Of a stretch of 64,000 nucleotides of DNA, positions 34,768-42,910 are shown piece after piece (the first letter of the stretch is position 1; each line of letters opens with the position of its first letter). Position numbers and translations under genes: made by a program. Source of the DNA: Bilifractor sp002394235 (GTDB taxonomy: Bacteria > Bacillota > Clostridia > Lachnospirales > Lachnospiraceae). The stretch is taken from positions 124,001 through 188,000 of the forward strand of contig NZ_JBQKGJ010000001.1 of assembly GCF_052118845.1 (NCBI RefSeq), in the 5' to 3' direction. The notes under the pieces are model-generated. The model had not been told where the DNA came from. It was given only the letters and a program-made list of their open reading frames with translations, and ran no database searches.

Positions 34768-36174
34768 ATGAAAAAAGGTGAGATCTACGAGGGCACTGTC
34801 GACCATATTTCCTTCCCGAACAAAGGACACGTCCTTGTCGCCGGGGAAGACAGTGAGGTAATTGTCAAGAACACTATCCCCGGTCAGACCGTACGCTTCC
34901 GCATCAACAAGAAGAAGGCCGGACGCTTAGAAGGACAGCTTCTGGAGGTTCTTCAGCCATCCATTCTCGAGACAGCCGACCCCGGATGCAGTCTGTTTCC
35001 GCGCTGCGGCGGCTGCACCTACCGCACACTTCCTTATGCGGAACAGCTTGCGCTGAAGGAAGGCGAAATCAAGTCTCTGATCGGCAGAGCGCTGGCCGAG
35101 GGCGGGCAGATCCGGAGCGACGGCTCCCCGGACTATGTATTCGAGGGTGTCAAACCGAGTCCCGAAGAAAAAGGTTACCGCAACAAGATGGAATATGCCT
35201 TCGGGGACATGGAAAAGGACGGCGAACTGACCCTTGGTCTTCACAGGAAGAACAGCACCTACGATATTCTGACGGCTGACCACTGCCAGATCGTGCACGA
35301 AGATTTCAACCGCATCCTCTCCTGCGTGCTTGAATTCTGCCGGGCGCACCACTGGCCGTATTTCCATAAGATCTCCCACGAAGGATATCTGCGTCATCTT
35401 CTGGTGAGACGCGCATCCATAACCGGTGAGATACTGGTCGATCTTGTCACAAGCTCTCAGTATCCGGAGCAGGAAGCTCTTCAGGAACTGTGCGCGAAGC
35501 TGAGAGACCTGGACCTTGAGGGAACGCTAACCGGCGTTCTGCATACCGTAAACGACTCCGTCGCGGATATCATCCGTAACGATCGCACCGATCTGCTCTA
35601 CGGAAGAGACTATTTCTACGAGGAGCTTCTCGGTCTCCGGTTCCGCATCACTCCTTTTTCCTTTTTCCAGACAAACTCCAGAGGTGCAGAGGTCCTTTAC
35701 AGCACCGCCAGAGAATTTCTGGGAGATGTCGGGAATCAGACTGTCTTCGACCTCTACAGCGGTACCGGAACCATCGCACAGATCATCGCTCCGGTGGCGA
35801 AAAAGGTCGTGGGTGTCGAGATCGTAGAGGAAGCCGTAGAGGCAGCCCGTGAAAATGCCTGCCTGAATCATCTCGACAACTGTCATTTTCTCGCAGGCGA
35901 TGTTCTGAAGGTTCTCGACGAAATTCCGGACAAGCCCGACTCCATCATTCTCGATCCGCCCCGCGAGGGGATTCACCCAAAAGCCCTGCCCAAAATCATC
36001 GCCTACGGCGTCAACAAGATTATCTACATTTCCTGCAAACCCACGAGCCTTGCCAGAGATCTCCCGGTATTTCTGACGCATGGCTACCGGCTGGAGCGAA
36101 TTGCCTGCGTTGACCTGTTCCCCGCGACCGTGCATGTGGAGACGGTTGTCCTGCTGTCGCGGACCGAAATTTGA
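34768..36174 (+). CDS. RNA (uracil-5-)-methyltransferase, RlmD/RumA family
   Basis: The 468-residue protein has an N-terminal TRAM domain (about 1-60), an iron-sulfur motif with Cys74, Cys80, Cys83 (SLFPRCGGCTYR) and a later Cys in ADHCQIV, then a Rossmann methyltransferase with VFDLYSGTGTIAQ. The catalytic Cys423 is in IYISCKPTSLARDL, preceded by ILDPPREGIHP. It makes 5-methyluridine in 23S rRNA or tRNA using SAM. Firmicute paralogues (RlmCD and others) differ in target, so the position is not assigned. AAAGGA precedes the ATG. It converges with the GGDEF gene, leaving only six bases between stops. Confidence 0.92.
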   Translation: MKKGEIYEGTVDHISFPNKGHVLVAGEDSEVIVKNTIPGQTVRFRINKKKAGRLEGQLLEVLQPSILETADPGCSLFPRCGGCTYRTLPYAEQLALKEGEIKSLIGRALAEGGQIRSDGSPDYVFEGVKPSPEEKGYRNKMEYAFGDMEKDGELTLGLHRKNSTYDILTADHCQIVHEDFNRILSCVLEFCRAHHWPYFHKISHEGYLRHLLVRRASITGEILVDLVTSSQYPEQEALQELCAKLRDLDLEGTLTGVLHTVNDSVADIIRNDRTDLLYGRDYFYEELLGLRFRITPFSFFQTNSRGAEVLYSTAREFLGDVGNQTVFDLYSGTGTIAQIIAPVAKKVVGVEIVEEAVEAARENACLNHLDNCHFLAGDVLKVLDEIPDKPDSIILDPPREGIHPKALPKIIAYGVNKIIYISCKPTSLARDLPVFLTHGYRLERIACVDLFPATVHVETVVLLSRTEI

Positions 36175-36180
36175 TTCCGT

Positions 36181-37323
36181 TCACTCCTTCTGGTGCGCGA
36201 GGCGCTTGTCTTCGTAAAGCATGCGGTCCGCCGCGGCAGTCAGCTCTTTTGGCGGCATTGAAGAAGACATACACAGCGAGTATCCGACGCTGATCGAAAG
36301 ACGATATGGAAGGTGGAATCTGTCTGCATCCTCCTCTACCTGCTGATGCAGCAGTTCCACAAAGCTGCTGACCGGCTCCAGCGCACTCTGCGTACCAATG
36401 ATCAAAAATTCATCGCCGCCCCAACGGGACAGGAATACCGGATATTTTCCCGAGACCTGTGTCAGAGATGATGCTATGGTCTGGAGTGCGCGGTCACCTT
36501 CCAGGTGTCCGTACTTATCATTGATCAGCTTGAACCGGTTCACATCAATCATAAAAAGATAGAAGCCATTGGATGCATCTGCCTTCTCGATGTATTCCTC
36601 AAGAATCTGATCGGAACGTCTGCGGTTGTTCAGGCCCGTCAGCGCATCGGAATAAATCTGCATCTCCTGTACATTGACAAAGAACAACAGCAGCGCCGAG
36701 AGGATACTCGGTGCCATTGTCGGTGTGTCCGGCACAATGCTGTCCAGAATGCCCGCGGCAAAAGGGAACAGAACGAATGTAATCATCGTGAAATATCCCT
36801 TCTTTACCGATCTGGACTTTGCATGTATGGATTTGATGACCGCATGTATTGTCACCAGCAACAGGTAGATAAAATCAAATACCATGACCAGGTCATACAA
36901 CGGTCCGTGATATTCGGATACAGCATCGCTGTAGAAGATCAGGCCCGTCTGCAGGGAACTGAAAATCAGTATCACAGAGATAAGCATCGGTGCTGCTGTG
37001 ACGGGCAGGAACCATTTTCTGCCAAACAGCTGGTGCTTCATCCGTACCTCCGAAAATAAATACCAGATAAAACACATCACCGGCTGACACGCAAGCCCGA
37101 CCGCGTTCAGCACACTGCGCGCATGCCATGGCATATAAATCATGTGACTGGCACCGATTTCCCACAAACTGTCATCGATCATGAAGATACAGAAGACAGA
37201 CAGAAGGAGTCTGAACAGATGAATCTCAAGCACTCCTGCCAGGTCATCTCCTGTATGGAACAAAAGAATAGCAGCACATATAAGACAGCTCAAATTTATG
37301 ATCAAATAATTTACCGCAGCCAT
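36181..37323 (-). CDS. Membrane GGDEF-domain protein (diguanylate cyclase)
   Basis: The ATG at 37323 (MAAVNYLIINLS) is preferred over an upstream TTG, giving 380 residues. Seven or eight hydrophobic segments fill the first 210 residues, followed by a GGDEF domain with DALTGLNNRRRSD, DVNRFKLINDKYGHLEGD and an intact RWGGDEF active site (302-306). It should make cyclic di-GMP from GTP. The RxxD inhibitory site expected five residues before GGDEF is absent, so product feedback of the usual kind is unlikely. The membrane part is a probable sensor with unknown signal. Confidence 0.88.
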   Translation of the reverse strand: MAAVNYLIINLSCLICAAILLFHTGDDLAGVLEIHLFRLLLSVFCIFMIDDSLWEIGASHMIYMPWHARSVLNAVGLACQPVMCFIWYLFSEVRMKHQLFGRKWFLPVTAAPMLISVILIFSSLQTGLIFYSDAVSEYHGPLYDLVMVFDFIYLLLVTIHAVIKSIHAKSRSVKKGYFTMITFVLFPFAAGILDSIVPDTPTMAPSILSALLLFFVNVQEMQIYSDALTGLNNRRRSDQILEEYIEKADASNGFYLFMIDVNRFKLINDKYGHLEGDRALQTIASSLTQVSGKYPVFLSRWGGDEFLIIGTQSALEPVSSFVELLHQQVEEDADRFHLPYRLSISVGYSLCMSSSMPPKELTAAADRMLYEDKRLAHQKE

Positions 37324-37429
37324 TTGTATCCGGTCACCGCCTTTCCACTCCCCTCCTGCCGGGAGATTCAATTAACAAAGCATTAACAAGCTGCAACAGC
37401 CAAGTGTAAAAGCAGAACGTGTAATACAG

Positions 37430-37462
37430 AAAAAGGGAAGTCAGGCAAAAACCTGACTTCCC
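37430..37462 (-). terminator. Terminator after tRNA-Met
   Basis: GGGAAGTCAGG pairs perfectly with CCTGACTTCCC, followed by five T residues on the minus strand. Confidence 0.88.
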
Positions 37463-37471
37463 GATTATACG

Positions 37472-37545
37472 TAGCGAGAGGGAGACTCGAACTCTCGACA
37501 CTGCGGGTATGAACCGCATGCTCTAGCCAACTGAGCTATCTCGCC
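37472..37545 (-). tRNA. tRNA-Met, elongator type (anticodon CAT)
   Basis: The 74-nt cloverleaf has acceptor GGCGAGA with the G1-U72 pair usual for this tRNA in Firmicutes, anticodon loop TTCATAC and discriminator A. Confidence 0.93.
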
Positions 37546-37577
37546 ATATTAAATCGCTGCGATATGAGTGAAAGATA

Positions 37578-37650
37578 TGGGACCTACAGGGCTCGAACCT
37601 GTGACCCTCTGCTTGTAAGGCAGATGCTCTCCCAGCTGAGCTAAGATCCC
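37578..37650 (-). tRNA. tRNA-Val (anticodon TAC), second copy
   Basis: It is identical over all 73 nt to the copy at 3870-3942. It is cotranscribed with tRNA-Met from the promoter at 37685-37714. Confidence 0.95.
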
Positions 37651-37684
37651 GTTTGCTTTGTTTCTTTCCTCAACTCGCTTTGCT

Positions 37685-37714
37685 ATTATAACCTGATATT
37701 GTTTCAATTGTCAA
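37685..37714 (-). promoter_or_regulatory. Sigma-A promoter of the tRNA-Val/tRNA-Met unit
   Basis: TTGACA (37709-37714), 18-bp spacer, TATAAT (37685-37690), about 35 bp upstream of the mature tRNA. Confidence 0.8.
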
Positions 37715-37715
37715 C

Positions 37716-37797
37716 ACTTTTTTGAAAAAACATTTATGGCTTTTTTGAAAAACCATTTATGGCTTTTATGAACAGTTATAAAACATTTATGAAATGC
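37716..37797. repeat. Short tandem repeat upstream of the tRNA promoter
   Basis: CATTTATGGCTTTTTTGAAAA-like units of 23-30 bp occur two to three times (37731, 37754, 37784). Confidence 0.75.
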
Positions 37798-37809
37798 CGA
37801 ACCCAATGG

Positions 37810-38188
37810 GAAAGGGCTGCCTGATCGTCTCATTCAAATCAAGCAGCCCTCTTAATGAATATCCTGAAGTTTCACTGTATAACCTCACTTTCTATTCATT
37901 ATACCATATTCACTTTTCTGGCAGATCTTCCGGATCAAATGTTTCTTCGCCTTCCGACTTCTCAGATCTCGTTCTTCGCTCATCGCACTCCTGCGATTTG
38001 ATTTTTCTGTGAGTATTTTTTTAGCTTTATCAGTTAAATCCTATTGAGCTCGCATAACATTCAACTGCTTTCCCGTTCTCTGATCATCCGGCTTTCACTT
38101 TCCCATCGGACCATCCTCCTGAAGTAAATATATTCGAAAGAAAATCGGTAACTTTTATTCCTTATTGGTTATCTCTTTTCTTGAGTCT
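37810..38188 (-). ncRNA. Unassigned transcript candidate (small RNA or decayed gene)
   Basis: A near-consensus minus-strand promoter (38189-38217) reads into about 370 bp with no normal gene and ends near a hairpin (37810-37853, AAGGGCTGC with GCAGCCCTCTT). Only very short frames are present: AGGAGG is followed at once by ATG codons opening frames of 17 and 3 codons. Further down a frame of about 50 codons rich in Lys, Arg and Glu lacks a good start. It may be a small RNA, a leader or a degraded small gene. I do not recognise a known RNA family. Confidence 0.35.
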
Positions 38189-38217
38189 ATAATACAGAAC
38201 TAATTGAGATTTGTCAA
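38189..38217 (-). promoter_or_regulatory. Strong sigma-A-type promoter without a recognised gene
   Basis: TTGACA (38212-38217), exactly 17 bp, TATTAT (38189-38194). It is among the best promoter matches in the window. Confidence 0.75.
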
Positions 38218-38305
38218 CCGTTTTTTGCAAATATTTTTATTAAAATATATTTGTCAGAGTATTCTGCATATTTAGCAATTTACCTGTTCTCACAAACAAG
38301 GCGCC

Positions 38306-38401
38306 AACGAGATAAAACACGCTGTGCGAGTTTTATCTCGCTATCGCGACGCTCGCCGCACACGAATACTTCGCATCCGGCTGCGGCTCACTGTTCGCGC
38401 A
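38306..38401 (+). repeat. 97-bp two-hairpin interspersed element, copy 3
   Basis: Same orientation as the other copies. The right end (GCGCAAAAA) merges with the T-tract of the terminator downstream of purD. Confidence 0.9.
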
Positions 38402-38444
38402 AAAAGTGCGGAAGCCCACACCATACTGCCGTGTGAGCTTCCGC
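38401..38444 (-). terminator. Terminator of the pur operon
   Basis: On the minus strand, GCGGAAGC pairs with GCTTCCGC and inner CACAC with GTGTG, followed by TTTTT (38401-38405). It lies 136 bp beyond purD. Confidence 0.8.
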
Positions 38445-38580
38445 GCGATATTTTTATGATGTTTTCCACAACAGCTCTGCTCCAATCTGCCATTCTACAG
38501 TGCCGCTGTCTGCTCAGCCTCTGAACGCATTGATTGGACGAGGAGCTCGCGAAGGGAATTGTGAAAGTACTGTCGTCTCC

Positions 38581-39870
38581 TCAGCCCTTGAACTCATCGA
38601 TTGCGTGACCGATATCATGACGGTAATACTTATTCTGGAAGTCAATCCAGTCCACGGCCTTGTAGGCGTTTGCTCTTGCTTCCTTCAGATCCCTACCGAG
38701 TGCCGTGACGTTGAGCACACGTCCGCCGTTTGTCACAATCTCACCCTTGTCATTGAATTTTGTTCCGGCATGAAAGACATAATATCCGGGCTTGTTCTTG
38801 AAGTTCTCAAGTCCGTGAATCGGGAATCCCTTTTCATAGGAGACCGGATATCCGTCGCTGGCCAGCACGACGGTCACACAGGCATCATCCTTGAACTGCA
38901 GATCGATCTGATCGAGCGTACCATCAATGCATGCCTCGATGACATCGATAATGTCATTTTTCATTCTTGGAAGCACGACCTGCGCCTCCGGATCTCCGAA
39001 CCGGGCATTGTACTCAAGCACCTTCGGGCCGTCGTCCGTAAGCATCAGGCCAAAGAAGATAATTCCCTTGAATGAGCGTCCCTCGGCCTTCATCGCATCC
39101 ACGGTGGGCTGGAAGATGTATTTCTGGCAGAAATCGTCCACATCCTTTGTGTAAAACGGCGTCGGTGAGAAGTTGCCCATTCCTCCGGTATTCAGGCCCT
39201 GATCCCCGTCCTTGGCTCTCTTATGGTCCTGAGCAGATGCCATTGTCTTCACGATATTCCCGTCTACATAGGACAGCACCGATACCTCACGGCCGGTCAT
39301 AAACTCTTCAATAACCAGTTCATCGCCTGCGTGACCGAATTTCTTATCGACCATCAGCTCCTTAACCCCGTCCTTCGCCTCCTGAAGGTTGTTACAGATC
39401 AGCACACCCTTGCCAAGCGCGAGGCCGTCCGCCTTCAGAACAATCGGGTACTTCTGATTTTTCTCGAGATAGGCAATCGCATCCTCCGGAGATGTAAATG
39501 TCTCATAGGAGGCCGTAGGGATGTTGTATTTCTTCATCAGATTCTTTGAGAATGCCTTGGAGCCCTCGAGGATCGCCGCATTTTTTCTCGGTCCGAAGAC
39601 ACGCAGTCCTTCCGCCTCAAACGCATCGACAATTCCGCCTACCAGTGGATCGTCCATTCCGACGATCGTCAGGTCAATTCCCTTCTCCCTGGCAAAGGCG
39701 GTCAGCTTATCGAATTCCATCGCCCCGATCGGAACGCATTCCGCCAATTCTGCGATTCCGGCATTGCCCGGCGCACAGTATATCTTTTCAACCTTCGGGC
39801 TCTGCGCAACCTTCCATACGATTGCATGCTCCCGTCCGCCGCCTCCGACTACCAGTACTTTCATTCCCAT
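38581..39870 (-). CDS. purD: Phosphoribosylamine-glycine ligase (GARS)
   Basis: The 429-residue ATP-grasp enzyme has VLVVGGGGREHAI at the N-terminus, PIVLKADGLALGKGV and the metal-binding GDPEAQVVLPRM. It joins glycine to phosphoribosylamine in step two of purine synthesis. GAGGAG fits the ATG at 39870. The second ATG (39864) is possible. It is the last gene of the purE-M-N-D run. Confidence 0.97.
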   Translation of the reverse strand: MGMKVLVVGGGGREHAIVWKVAQSPKVEKIYCAPGNAGIAELAECVPIGAMEFDKLTAFAREKGIDLTIVGMDDPLVGGIVDAFEAEGLRVFGPRKNAAILEGSKAFSKNLMKKYNIPTASYETFTSPEDAIAYLEKNQKYPIVLKADGLALGKGVLICNNLQEAKDGVKELMVDKKFGHAGDELVIEEFMTGREVSVLSYVDGNIVKTMASAQDHKRAKDGDQGLNTGGMGNFSPTPFYTKDVDDFCQKYIFQPTVDAMKAEGRSFKGIIFFGLMLTDDGPKVLEYNARFGDPEAQVVLPRMKNDIIDVIEACIDGTLDQIDLQFKDDACVTVVLASDGYPVSYEKGFPIHGLENFKNKPGYYVFHAGTKFNDKGEIVTNGGRVLNVTALGRDLKEARANAYKAVDWIDFQNKYYRHDIGHAIDEFKG

Positions 39871-40073
39871 GTCGCGCTCCTCGCTTTCTTTTTATCCTGC
39901 AGGCAGCCGGTCTGTATACAGGCCGCATACGCCCTATCCCATACCGGATCACCTGTCTGCACTCAAATCAATACCTGCGCTGTCGTTTCCTGTCAGAATG
40001 CCTGTACACCGACAGCATCCTCTGCGCAGATCATCCGCTGTTTATCAGAACTTCTCTGTCCCTGTGTGATCGC

Positions 40074-40718
40074 TCAGATCTCACCAAAGGTATAATCCCG
40101 GATCTGCACCTTTCCGTCTCTTACGGATACCCTTCCGTTTGCGATCAGGTTAATCGCCTCCGGCATGATCTTCCATTCCGCCTGTTCCATTACGCGCCGC
40201 TGAAGGATCTCCGGCGTGTCTCCGTTCTGTACATAGACTGCCTTCTGAAGAATGATCGGCCCCGTATCCGTCCCTGCGTCTACGAAGTGAACCGTCGCTC
40301 CGGTCACTCTGACGCCACGCTCCAGCACCTTCTCATGCACATGCAGGCCGTAATAACCGGTCCCGCAGAAAGCAGGGATCAGTGCCGGATGGATATTGAT
40401 CATGCGATTTGGAAAGGCTTCCACCATCTTCTTCGGGATTACAACCATACAGCCGGCCAGAACCACCAGATCCGGATGATAGGACTGTGTCTTCTCCAGA
40501 TATGCGTCCTCAAATTCCGCCCGGCTTGCGAAATCCGCAGGTCTTACAACCGCGGCCTCGATTCCCTTTTTCTTCGCCCGCTCCAGGGCATAAGCCTTCG
40601 GATTATTGCTGATCACTCCGACAACCTCGGCATTTGTAATTGTCCCGCTGTCAATTGCATCCAGAATGGCCTGCAGATTTGTTCCGCCGCCGGAAACCAG
40701 CACTGCGATTCTCAGCAT
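40074..40718 (-). CDS. purN: Phosphoribosylglycinamide formyltransferase (GART)
   Basis: The ATG at 40718 (MLRIAVLVSGGGTNLQAI) with AGGAGG upstream gives 214 residues. The upstream frame up to 40868 is not translated. The PRPP-like loop GGGTNLQ, the catalytic Asn-His pair in NIHPALIP and the DAGTDTGPII stretch define the 10-formyl-THF-dependent enzyme of purine synthesis step three. It lies between purD and purM, with an inserted ITR element in the gap to purM. Confidence 0.96.
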   Translation of the reverse strand: MLRIAVLVSGGGTNLQAILDAIDSGTITNAEVVGVISNNPKAYALERAKKKGIEAAVVRPADFASRAEFEDAYLEKTQSYHPDLVVLAGCMVVIPKKMVEAFPNRMINIHPALIPAFCGTGYYGLHVHEKVLERGVRVTGATVHFVDAGTDTGPIILQKAVYVQNGDTPEILQRRVMEQAEWKIMPEAINLIANGRVSVRDGKVQIRDYTFGEI

Positions 40719-40846
40719 TATTTTTTCCTCCTGCCCTTTGCGTTCTTCGAAATCGCAGTCAGTACGATTACCCGTATAGCGTGCATTGATGACCGAACAC
40801 GGTTTCGAAGACAGCAATAATATCATTAATGTAAACAGCGCCACAA

Positions 40847-41026
40847 TACCTATAAGTCCCCGCTTCACTTCGCTGCTTCGCAGCTTCCGTTCCGCTGACA
40901 GGCATGAGCATTCTCACGTTTTCTCGCACTCCATCATGCTCATACCTGTTGTCGCCGCTAATCTTCTTCACCTCTGGTGAGCAAGCTCCATGTGGGCAAA
41001 TAACACTGCGGCCGGACTTATACACT
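40847..41026 (-). mobile_element. ITR-flanked (MITE-like) element between purM and purN
   Basis: Its ends are variants of ACTGTATAAGTCC and its complement. The interior aligns with the reverse complement of 55935-56114. It ends only three bases after the purM stop codon (41030). It contains internal hairpins (GCTGCTTCGCAGC and others) and no ORF of its own. Confidence 0.85.
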
Positions 41027-41029
41027 GCA

Positions 41030-42055
41030 TCAGATCAGCTTTACGCCCTTCTCACCTGCTCTGATATGTCCGATCTGATAGGAATATTCGCCGGCATCAC
41101 GAATTGCCTTCATGGTTGCGTCCACATCCTCCGGACGAACCGCCAGCACCATGCCGATTCCCATGTTGTAGGTGTTGTACATCACATGCTCGTCGATATC
41201 GCCTTTTTTCTGCATCAGTTTGAAGATCGGGAGCACCGGATAGGAGTTCTTCTCGATCTCTGCGTACACGCCGTCGCGGAGCATACGGGGAACATTCTCG
41301 TAAAACCCGCCGCCGGTGATATGACTGCAGCCCTGAATTCTGACGCCCGCTTTTTTGATGCTCTTGAGCGCTTTCACATAGATCTTTGTCGGTGCAAGAA
41401 GAACATCGCCCAGTCTTCCGCCGAGTTCGTCATAATAGGTGTCCAGTGATTCCGGAGTCATATCAAATACCTTCCGGACAAGAGAAAATCCGTTGCTGTG
41501 CACGCCGGAGGACGCGAGGCCGATCAGTACATCTCCGTCACGGAGATCCGCTCCGGTGATCATATCCTTCTGATCCACTACACCGACAGCAAACCCCGCA
41601 AGATCGTATTCGTCTGTGGGATAAAAGCCCGGCATCTCAGCGGTCTCGCCGCCGATCAGCGCTGCCTCGGACTGCAGACAGCCGTCCGCGACTCCCTTGA
41701 CGATCTCCGCGATCTTTTCCGGATAGTTCTTTCCGCACGCAATATAATCCAAGAAAAACAGCGGCTCGCCGCCCGCACACGCAATATCGTTCACGCACAT
41801 GGCAACGCAGTCGATTCCGACAGTATCATGCTTGTCCATCAGAAATGCGATTTTCAGCTTTGTCCCTACGCCGTCAGTTCCGGAAACCAGTGTGGGATGC
41901 TCCATGTTCTTGAACGCATCCGCTGAAAACGCACCGGAAAAGCCGCCCAGTCCTCCGAGCATTTCAGGACGCACCGTTTCCTTTACATACTTTTTCATCA
42001 GCTCCACTGATTTGTATCCGGCTTCGATATCTACTCCAGATGACTTATAATCCAT
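41030..42055 (-). CDS. purM: Phosphoribosylformylglycinamidine cyclo-ligase (AIRS)
   Basis: The ATG at 42055 (MDYKSSGVDIEAG) with GGAGGA upstream gives 341 residues. Marks of the family are DYKSSGVDI, SGTDGVGTKLKIAF, GVDCVAMCVNDI-type residues (GIDCVAMCVNDIACAGGEP) and HITGGGFYENVPRML. It closes the imidazole ring to give AIR. The longer upstream frame rich in Gln and Lys comes from a low-complexity ACAGAA-type tract and is not the protein start. An ITR element directly follows its stop, ahead of purN. Confidence 0.97.
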   Translation of the reverse strand: MDYKSSGVDIEAGYKSVELMKKYVKETVRPEMLGGLGGFSGAFSADAFKNMEHPTLVSGTDGVGTKLKIAFLMDKHDTVGIDCVAMCVNDIACAGGEPLFFLDYIACGKNYPEKIAEIVKGVADGCLQSEAALIGGETAEMPGFYPTDEYDLAGFAVGVVDQKDMITGADLRDGDVLIGLASSGVHSNGFSLVRKVFDMTPESLDTYYDELGGRLGDVLLAPTKIYVKALKSIKKAGVRIQGCSHITGGGFYENVPRMLRDGVYAEIEKNSYPVLPIFKLMQKKGDIDEHVMYNTYNMGIGMVLAVRPEDVDATMKAIRDAGEYSYQIGHIRAGEKGVKLI

Positions 42056-42247
42056 TTTGTCCTCCATTCTTCTCCAGACAGACATATTGTGGCGCGGGCA
42101 AATCCCGCATGGCCCATTGTTGTTCCTGTGTTTCTGTTGCTTCTGTTTTTTCTGTTGTTTTTGTTCTTTCAGACTTTTCCGCATTTCCGCTGATTACGCG
42201 GCAGCTGCGAGAGCAGCTAAAATGACGCGGAGACTTATACGGTTTAT

Positions 42248-42380
42248 GGCGCCCCGCCTGCGGGAGCGCGAAGCACGGAGCAATCCGCACTTATTCCGTT
42301 TATGGCACCCCAACTGCGGGAGTGCGAAGCATGGAGCAATCCGCAGCTTATTCCGTTTTTGGCGCCCCGCCTGCGGGGCA
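42248..42380. repeat. 56-57-bp tandem repeat downstream of purE
   Basis: Units start at 42248, 42304 and 42361 (GGCGCCCCGCCTGCGGG...). Each holds a short GC-rich hairpin. The run begins eight bases after the purE stop codon (42388) and fills much of the purE-purM gap. The remaining sequence before purM is a low-complexity C/T tract on the plus strand (42110-42180). Confidence 0.9.
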
Positions 42381-42387
42381 TGCAGAT

Positions 42388-42894
42388 TTACTTTGTGTAG
42401 TTCCTGTAGCCGGTTTCCTGCAGTCTTGCGTCCTTTGCCACGACGTTCTTTCTGCCCTCTTCGCCGTAGTCCCGGATTTTCTGAAGAAGCTCCGGGTCTG
42501 AAACCGCAAGGATCCGGGCCGCAAGAATCGCCGCGTTCTTCGATCCGTCGATTGCAACCGTCGCAACCGGAATACCGGACGGCATCTGAACAATAGAATA
42601 AAGCGCATCCGTACCGCCGAGCGCCTTGCTGCTCATCGGCACTCCGATGACAGGAAGCGGGAAGAGTGCCGCAACCATTCCCGGAAGAGCTGCCGCCATA
42701 CCGGCTCCCGCGATGATCACGCGGATTCCTCTCTCTTCCGCGCCCTTTGCCCAGGACACAAGTTCCTCCGGTTCTCTGTGAGCGGAAATAATCCGCATCT
42801 CATAATCGATTCCAAACTCCTCGAGTACCGCTGCCGCCTTGGACATGACTGCCATGTCCGAGTCACTTCCCATCACAATTCCAACTTTTGCCAT
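42388..42894 (-). CDS. purE: N5-carboxyaminoimidazole ribonucleotide mutase
   Basis: The 168-residue class I PurE has VGIVMGSDSDMAVM at the start, the catalytic His in IISAHREPEELVSW and GMAAALPGMVAALFPLPVIGVP. It moves the carboxyl group to give CAIR. AAAGGAG precedes the ATG. It is the first pur gene after the M29 peptidase gene, 16 bp upstream, so both are probably cotranscribed. Confidence 0.97.
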   Translation of the reverse strand: MAKVGIVMGSDSDMAVMSKAAAVLEEFGIDYEMRIISAHREPEELVSWAKGAEERGIRVIIAGAGMAAALPGMVAALFPLPVIGVPMSSKALGGTDALYSIVQMPSGIPVATVAIDGSKNAAILAARILAVSDPELLQKIRDYGEEGRKNVVAKDARLQETGYRNYTK

Positions 42895-42910
42895 CGTCTG
42901 TTATCTCCTT

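Noticed and set aside
42056..42184. Gln/Lys-rich N-terminal extension of PurM
   Set aside because: It comes from a low-complexity tract. GGAGGA fits the ATG at 42055.
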